The position numbers and the translations under genes were made by a program. The notes below the pieces were generated by a model. The model saw nothing but the letters and a program-made list of their open reading frames with translations, made no database searches and was not told the origin of the DNA. This document shows, in pieces, positions 11,888-16,115 of a DNA stretch of 16,115 nt. Location of the stretch: the NCBI GenBank assembly GCA_902489275.1, contig CABTZK010000035.1, forward strand, positions 1 through 16,115. Reading direction: 5' to 3'. This stretch comes from an uncultured Porphyromonadaceae bacterium. GTDB taxonomy: Bacteria; Bacteroidota; Bacteroidia; Bacteroidales; Muribaculaceae. Every line of letters starts with the position of its first letter. The stretch's first letter is position 1.

Positions 11888-13519
11888 ATGGATATGGCAG
11901 CAAAAACAGCGATAAGCAACGACTATGATGTGATTGTCATAGGAGGAGGAATAACAGGAGCCGGAACGGCGCGTGACTGCGCGATGCGTGGCCTGAAAAC
12001 CCTGTTAGTGGAGAAGCGTGACATTTCCAACGGTGCGACGGGGCGCAACCACGGCCTGATGCACAGTGGAGCTCGCTATGCGGTGACCGACCCGGAGTCG
12101 GCCTCAGAGTGCATCAAAGAGAACATGATTCTCAGGCGTATTGCCCGTCATTGCGTGGAGGAGACTGACGGGTTGTTTATTACGCTTCCCGAAGATGACT
12201 TGAATTTTCAAAGCACCTTTGTGGAGGCTTGTGCGAAATCGGGAATCATGGCCGAAATTATCTCGCCAGACGAGGCTCGGCGCATGGAGCCTGCGGTCAA
12301 TCCCGCGCTCATTGGGGCGGTGAGGGTGCCCGACGCCTCGGTCGACCCTTTCCATCTCACCACGTCAAACGTGCTCGATGCTCGCTTGCACGGTGCCACC
12401 ATCCTCACCTATCACGAAGTGGTGGGGCTGCTCACCGAGAGTGGACGCACCCGGGGCGTGAGACTGCTCGACCAGCACACTGGCGAGACCAGGGAGATTC
12501 ACTCGCGGCTCATCATTAATGCTGCCGGAATCTGGGGCTCTCAAATCGCCAAGATGGTCGGTGTCGATATCAATTTGTTTCCTTCCAAAGGGTCGCTGCT
12601 GGTGTTTGGCCACAGGGTGAACCGCATGGTCATCAACCGGTGCCGCAAGCCTGCCAACGCCGACATCCTTGTCCCCGACGACGCGGTGTGCGTGATTGGC
12701 ACCACGAGCGACCGCGTGCCCATGGACACCATCGACCGCATGGAGGTGACTCCCCAAGAAGTCGATCTCCTGCTCAAAGAGGGCGTGAAACTGGCCCCCA
12801 GCCTCTCCACGACAAGGGTGCTGCGAGCCTATGCCGGCGTCAGGCCGCTGGTAGCCGCCGACAACGACCCCTCGGGGCGCAACATCAGCCGTGGCATCGT
12901 GTGCATCGACCATGAGACCCGCGACGGACTTGCCGGAATGATTACCATCACGGGTGGCAAGATGATGACCTACCGGCTGATGGCCGAGAAAGCCACCGAC
13001 CTCGCTTGCAAGAAGTTGGGCATCGAGAAACGCTGCTTGACGGCCGAGACGCCACTGCCGGGGTCCGAGACGCCAAAGGCGGATCAAAACGACAAGGGCA
13101 ACGCATGGCGGGCAGCTCAGGGGCGGCAAGGCGAGCGCGTCAATGAAATCGCCCAATCCACCTTTCTTGACCGCTCCTTGGTGTGCGAGTGCGAGTGCGT
13201 GAGCGTGGGCGAGGTGAACTATGCCTTGGAACACCTCCAAGTCAACAATCTCATCGACCTCAGGCGAAGAACGAGAACGGGTATGGGCACGTGCCAAAGC
13301 GAGCTGTGTGCCTGCCGGGCTGCCGGGCTGCTCTGTGCCAAAAACAAAGATGCCGAAAAATCGCTGGCCGATTTGGCGGATCTCCTCAACGAGCGCTGGA
13401 AAGGCATGAGTGCCGTCGCTTGGGGAAGCGCAATCGACGAGGGCATGCTCACAACAACGATATATGAGGGACTTTGCGGACTCAACCAATTTATGAATTT
13501 AGAGGAGGACAACAAATGA
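11888..13519 (+). CDS. glpA: Anaerobic glycerol-3-phosphate dehydrogenase, subunit A
   Basis: This 543-residue FAD-containing catalytic subunit oxidises sn-glycerol-3-phosphate to dihydroxyacetone phosphate. The N-terminal Rossmann motif is VIVIGGGITGAG (15-26), followed by the DAO-family block EKRDISNGATGRNHGLMHSG. The C-terminal BFD-type [2Fe-2S] domain carries CECEC (433-437) and GTCQSELCAC (Cys469, Cys474, Cys476), with LIDLRRRTRTGMGTC between, very like E. coli GlpA as I remember it. The length also matches (E. coli about 542). Start: ATG at 11888 precedes the Rossmann strand; a second ATG at 11894 is possible. The open frame extends to a GTG at 11756, but that stretch covers the promoter and has no family similarity. 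glpB starts within the stop codon (ATGA). Confidence 0.95.
   Translation: MDMAAKTAISNDYDVIVIGGGITGAGTARDCAMRGLKTLLVEKRDISNGATGRNHGLMHSGARYAVTDPESASECIKENMILRRIARHCVEETDGLFITLPEDDLNFQSTFVEACAKSGIMAEIISPDEARRMEPAVNPALIGAVRVPDASVDPFHLTTSNVLDARLHGATILTYHEVVGLLTESGRTRGVRLLDQHTGETREIHSRLIINAAGIWGSQIAKMVGVDINLFPSKGSLLVFGHRVNRMVINRCRKPANADILVPDDAVCVIGTTSDRVPMDTIDRMEVTPQEVDLLLKEGVKLAPSLSTTRVLRAYAGVRPLVAADNDPSGRNISRGIVCIDHETRDGLAGMITITGGKMMTYRLMAEKATDLACKKLGIEKRCLTAETPLPGSETPKADQNDKGNAWRAAQGRQGERVNEIAQSTFLDRSLVCECECVSVGEVNYALEHLQVNNLIDLRRRTRTGMGTCQSELCACRAAGLLCAKNKDAEKSLADLADLLNERWKGMSAVAWGSAIDEGMLTTTIYEGLCGLNQFMNLEEDNK
13501..13509 (+). promoter_or_regulatory. Strong Shine-Dalgarno sequence of glpB
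   Basis: AGAGGAGGA lies inside the end of glpA, with AGGAGG centred about 8-10 nt before the glpB ATG at 13516. Most genes in this window have no such sequence, so it is unusual here, and it fixes the glpB start. Confidence 0.7.
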
Positions 13520-14763
13520 AATACGACGTTATCATCATTGGCGGAGGCTTGAGCGGCCTGACCGCCGGCTTGACGCTCGTCGCCGCCGGGAAGAAAACCT
13601 GCATCGTCTCGGCTGGACAGAACAGCCTGCATTTCGGCTCAGGCTCGTTTGACCTGCTGGGTTATGACCAAAACGGCAACGTCGTCAGCTCGCCGCTCGA
13701 TGCGATGGACGCGCTCGATGCGACCCATCCCTACAAGAAAATTGGCAAGGACCAATTTGAGAGCCTGGCTGGCAAGGCGAAAACTTTGCTGGAAAAGGCT
13801 GGAATTCAAGTTCGGGGCGAGGCTTCGTCTAACCATTACCGCTTGACCCCCATTGGCACGCTGAAACCCGCGTGGCTCACCATGAGCGAGTATGCCACTA
13901 CCGATGCACCCGGAAAATGGCCATGGAAAAAGGCCGATATTGTGAACATTGAGGGCTTCTTAGACTTTCCCACACAGTTCCTAGCGGCCAACCTCGCCAA
14001 GCAAGGGGTGGTGACGGCCATCAAGGAAGTCTCTACCGCGGCGCTTATGCGGGCAAGAAAGAGCCCGACCGAGATGCGGGCGACCAATATCGCCAAGGTT
14101 CTCGCCAGCCCAGGGCAACTCGAAGAGTTTGCCCAGCGCGTTAACTCGCTGCCGTCTAATGCCGACACGCTGCTGATCCCCGCAGTTTTGGGCTTCAACG
14201 AGGACAAGAGCATTGAGCGCTTCAAAGCCATGCTCAACCGCCCCGTGGAGTTTGTCGCCACTATGCCTCCCTGCCTTTCGGGCGTGAGAGCCACGATTTT
14301 CCTGAAAAGAGCGTTTTGCAACGCTGGCGGCACGTTCCTCACAGGCGACACCGTGCAGGAAGGCTTCTTCGAGGGTGCCCGGCTGACGGCCGTGAAGACA
14401 ACCCAGCTGCCCGACGAGCTCTTAGAGGCTCAGAATTTTATTCTCGCCACCGGCTCGTTCTTTAGCCATGGCTTGAAGAGCAACTACCAGCGGGTGTTTG
14501 AGCCCGTGTTCGGACTTGATGTCGATGCTGACGAGAGCCGTGAAAAGTGGACGCGCAAGAATCTCTTCGAGACACAGCCCTACATGGGGTACGGCGTGAA
14601 AACCAATGCCGCGTTCCAGGCATCAATAGACGGAAATAACATAGAAAACCTTTTTGCCACAGGCTCGGTCCTCAGTGGGCACCACAGCGTGAAGCTGGCC
14701 GATGCGGCTGGAGTGTCGATGCTCACAGCCTTGAAAGTGACAGAAAACATGATAGGGAGGTAA
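13516..14763 (+). CDS. glpB: Anaerobic glycerol-3-phosphate dehydrogenase, subunit B
   Basis: This 415-residue flavoprotein subunit of the GlpABC complex is thought to pass electrons from GlpA towards the membrane-side subunit. It begins with a dinucleotide-binding fold: YDVIIIGGGLSGLTAGLTL (Gly9-11, Gly14), then SAGQNSLHFGSGSFDLLGY, a block characteristic of GlpB. The C-terminal part has LFATGSVLSGHHSVKLADAAG, a flavin-binding second half. The length matches E. coli GlpB (about 419). Start: the ATG at 13516 overlaps the glpA stop and has AGGAGG upstream; a longer frame inside glpA is rejected. The stop TAA (14761-14763) touches an ATG for glpC, so the three genes are translationally linked. 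Confidence 0.94.
   Translation: MKYDVIIIGGGLSGLTAGLTLVAAGKKTCIVSAGQNSLHFGSGSFDLLGYDQNGNVVSSPLDAMDALDATHPYKKIGKDQFESLAGKAKTLLEKAGIQVRGEASSNHYRLTPIGTLKPAWLTMSEYATTDAPGKWPWKKADIVNIEGFLDFPTQFLAANLAKQGVVTAIKEVSTAALMRARKSPTEMRATNIAKVLASPGQLEEFAQRVNSLPSNADTLLIPAVLGFNEDKSIERFKAMLNRPVEFVATMPPCLSGVRATIFLKRAFCNAGGTFLTGDTVQEGFFEGARLTAVKTTQLPDELLEAQNFILATGSFFSHGLKSNYQRVFEPVFGLDVDADESREKWTRKNLFETQPYMGYGVKTNAAFQASIDGNNIENLFATGSVLSGHHSVKLADAAGVSMLTALKVTENMIGR
14754..14760 (+). promoter_or_regulatory. Strong Shine-Dalgarno sequence of glpC
   Basis: AGGGAGG ends immediately before the glpB stop. It is 2 nt from the ATG at 14763 but 8 nt from the in-frame ATG at 14769. The latter is normal spacing, so this site favours the second ATG as the glpC start. 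Confidence 0.65.
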
Positions 14764-14768
14764 TGACG

Positions 14769-16028
14769 ATGAGACCAGAAAAAATACAATTGAAGAATAT
14801 CAGCGGCAACAACCTGGAGCAATGCCTGAAATGCACCATTTGCACGGCCTATTGTCCAGTGTCGGCTGTAACACCAGAATATCCCGGGCCCAAGCACTCC
14901 GGGCCAGACCAGGAGCGCTATCGCCTCAAAGACAGCAAATTCTTTGACGAGGCTCTGAAAATGTGCCTTAATTGCAAGCGTTGCGAGGTGGCTTGCCCAT
15001 CGGGAGTGCGCATTGCCGACATCATCCAGGCCTCGCGCATCAACTACAGCACCCATCGGCCGGCCATCAGAGACGTGATGCTGGCCAACACCGATTTCGT
15101 GGGAACGATGGCCAATATGGTGGCTCCCATCGTCAACACCACTTTGGGCTTGAAGCCTGTCAAGACCGTGCTGCACTCGGTCATGGGCATTGACAAGCAC
15201 CGCACGTTCCCGGCCTACGCGACCCAAAAGTTTGAAACCTGGTTCAAAAAGCGCGCCGCCGCCCAGCAAGACGCTTTCAAGAAGCACGTGAGCTACTTTC
15301 ATGGCTGCTATGTGAACTACAACTTCCCGCAGCTCGGAAAAGACCTGGTGAAAATCATGAATGCCGTGGGCTATGGCGTTCATCTCCTGGAAAAAGAGAA
15401 ATGCTGCGGAGTTGCGCTCATTGCCAACGGGATGAGCGGGCAGGCCAAGCGCCAAGGCGAGACCAACATCCGGTCGATTAGAAAGTCAGTTGCCGACGAC
15501 GGCCGCCCAGTCCTCACCACCAGCTCCACCTGCACGTTCACGATGCGCGACGAGTATGAGCACCTGCTTGGAATCGACAACAGCGACGTGAGAGAGGGCA
15601 TCACCTTAGCCACCCGCTTCCTCTACCGCCAGCTGGAAAGGGGAGACTTGAAACTGGCGTTTCGCAAAGATTTCAAGATGCGTGCGGCCTATCACACAGC
15701 ATGCCACATGGAAAAAATGGGCTGGGTGGTCTACAGCACCGAGTTGTTGAAAATGATTCCCGGCTTGGAGCTTGTTGTACTCGACTCACAGTGCTGCGGC
15801 ATTGCCGGCACCTATGGGTTCAAGAAAGAGAATTATGACCGCTCGCAAAAGATTGGAGATGCCGTTTTCAGCCAAATTAGAGAGGTCAACCCCGAGGTTG
15901 TGAGCACCGATTGTGAAACCTGCAAGTGGCAGATTGAGATGTCGACAGGCTATCCTGTCAAGAACCCGGTAAGCATCCTGGCAGAGGCGCTCGACGTGGA
16001 GGAAACACGTCGCCTGAACGGCATTTAG
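14769..16028 (+). CDS. glpC: Anaerobic glycerol-3-phosphate dehydrogenase, subunit C (iron-sulfur)
   Basis: This 419-residue iron-sulfur subunit anchors GlpAB at the membrane and sends electrons to the quinone pool. Two [4Fe-4S] motifs are seen: C19-x2-C22-x2-C25-x3-C29P and C66-x2-C69-x2-C72-x3-C76P. Two CCG (heterodisulfide-reductase-like) domains follow: HGCYVNY with CCG at 212-214, and HTACH with CCG at 342-344. A late DCETC motif adds Cys382 and Cys385. The length is slightly above E. coli GlpC (about 396). Two ATG codons compete: 14763 (421 residues, overlapping the glpB stop) and 14769. I choose 14769 because of Shine-Dalgarno spacing. No transmembrane helix is obvious. glpK and glpF are not in the window; they may lie to the right. 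Confidence 0.94.
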   Translation: MRPEKIQLKNISGNNLEQCLKCTICTAYCPVSAVTPEYPGPKHSGPDQERYRLKDSKFFDEALKMCLNCKRCEVACPSGVRIADIIQASRINYSTHRPAIRDVMLANTDFVGTMANMVAPIVNTTLGLKPVKTVLHSVMGIDKHRTFPAYATQKFETWFKKRAAAQQDAFKKHVSYFHGCYVNYNFPQLGKDLVKIMNAVGYGVHLLEKEKCCGVALIANGMSGQAKRQGETNIRSIRKSVADDGRPVLTTSSTCTFTMRDEYEHLLGIDNSDVREGITLATRFLYRQLERGDLKLAFRKDFKMRAAYHTACHMEKMGWVVYSTELLKMIPGLELVVLDSQCCGIAGTYGFKKENYDRSQKIGDAVFSQIREVNPEVVSTDCETCKWQIEMSTGYPVKNPVSILAEALDVEETRRLNGI

Positions 16029-16047
16029 GCTCACCGTGCGCTCACCG
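16029..16047. repeat. Tandem-like direct repeat GCTCACCG after glpC
   Basis: GCTCACCG occurs at 16029-16036 and 16040-16047, 11 bp apart and directly after the glpC stop. No terminator hairpin with a T tract is visible here, so the operon may continue beyond the window. The repeat may be chance. Confidence 0.3.
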
Positions 16048-16091
16048 ATGCGCCTGTGGCAATGATAATAAGAAAAAAGAAGCATTTATTT

Positions 16092-16115
16092 TTTATTTAT
16101 TTATTTATTTATTTA
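16092..16115. repeat. TTTA tetranucleotide repeat, at least six units, cut by the window edge
   Basis: Six perfect TTTA units run from 16092 to the last base, after a short T run. The true length is unknown because the window ends inside it. Tetranucleotide tracts can change length by strand slippage, and near a promoter that can alter expression of the next gene. Confidence 0.8.

Noticed and set aside
12365..13489. A 374-codon antisense open frame within glpA
   Set aside because: It is a shadow of glpA, rich in His/Ala/Val as expected from the reverse strand of that gene, with no recognisable motif.
1..16115. CRISPR arrays, tRNA or rRNA genes, toxin-antitoxin or defence genes
   Set aside because: I looked on both strands for regularly spaced repeats, cloverleaf-like segments and small gene pairs and found none. 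All sizeable open regions are accounted for by the listed genes.

Overview
The window looks like a chromosomal segment of a Bacteroidales bacterium (Bacteroides/Prevotella/Muribaculaceae-like; the genus cannot be fixed from this sequence). The reasons are four. Several promoter regions carry the Bacteroidetes-type -7 element TAnnTTTG. Most genes have no Shine-Dalgarno sequence. There is a type B ribosomal protein L31. Two gene clusters typical of this order are present: a debranching enzyme / GT4 / GH57 glycogen cluster, and a dCMP deaminase / S41 protease / 5-formyl-THF cyclo-ligase operon. Genes are moderately GC-rich and intergenic DNA is AT-rich.

Layout: (1) 1-130, the N-terminal piece of a probable transposase running off the left edge. 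(2) 131-435, a repeat-rich leader and promoter region, then rpmE2 (436-693) with an intrinsic terminator. (3) A six-helix DUF308-like membrane protein on the minus strand (800-1471), divergent from a YegS/DagK-family lipid kinase (1583-2479). A CRP-like perfect palindrome sits between the two. (4) A plus-strand glycogen cluster: GH133-type debranching enzyme (2702-4648), GT4 glycogen-synthase-like glycosyltransferase (4687-5946) and GH57 protein (5995-7404). (5) A compact minus-strand five-gene operon, read from right to left: dCMP deaminase (10954-11412), S41 C-terminal processing protease (9308-10942), 5-formyl-THF cyclo-ligase (8725-9306), a degenerate RIC/YtfE/ScdA-like protein (8045-8728) and a LuxR-type regulator (7506-8048). 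The spacing is 11 nt, 1 nt, a 4-nt overlap and a 4-nt overlap. (6) A plus-strand glpABC operon (11888-16028) encoding the anaerobic glycerol-3-phosphate dehydrogenase, with overlapping genes. A TTTA tetranucleotide repeat follows and runs off the right edge.

How the genes work together: region 4 makes and turns over storage glucan. In region 5, dCMP deaminase supplies dUMP for thymidylate synthesis and the cyclo-ligase returns 5-formyl-THF to the one-carbon pool. The last two genes of that operon look like a small sensor/regulator pair. Region 6 oxidises glycerol-3-phosphate to DHAP and passes electrons to the quinone pool under anaerobic conditions.

Most of the window is ordinary Bacteroidales housekeeping and accessory metabolism. 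I did not find a clear new defence or mobile system. The points most worth a second look are: the RIC-like protein that has lost its recognisable iron ligands and Cys-Cys motif yet is kept in tight overlap with a LuxR regulator; the GH57 protein with Asn where the catalytic acid/base Asp is expected; strong Shine-Dalgarno sequences found only at glpB and glpC; and several repeat or palindrome elements at promoters.
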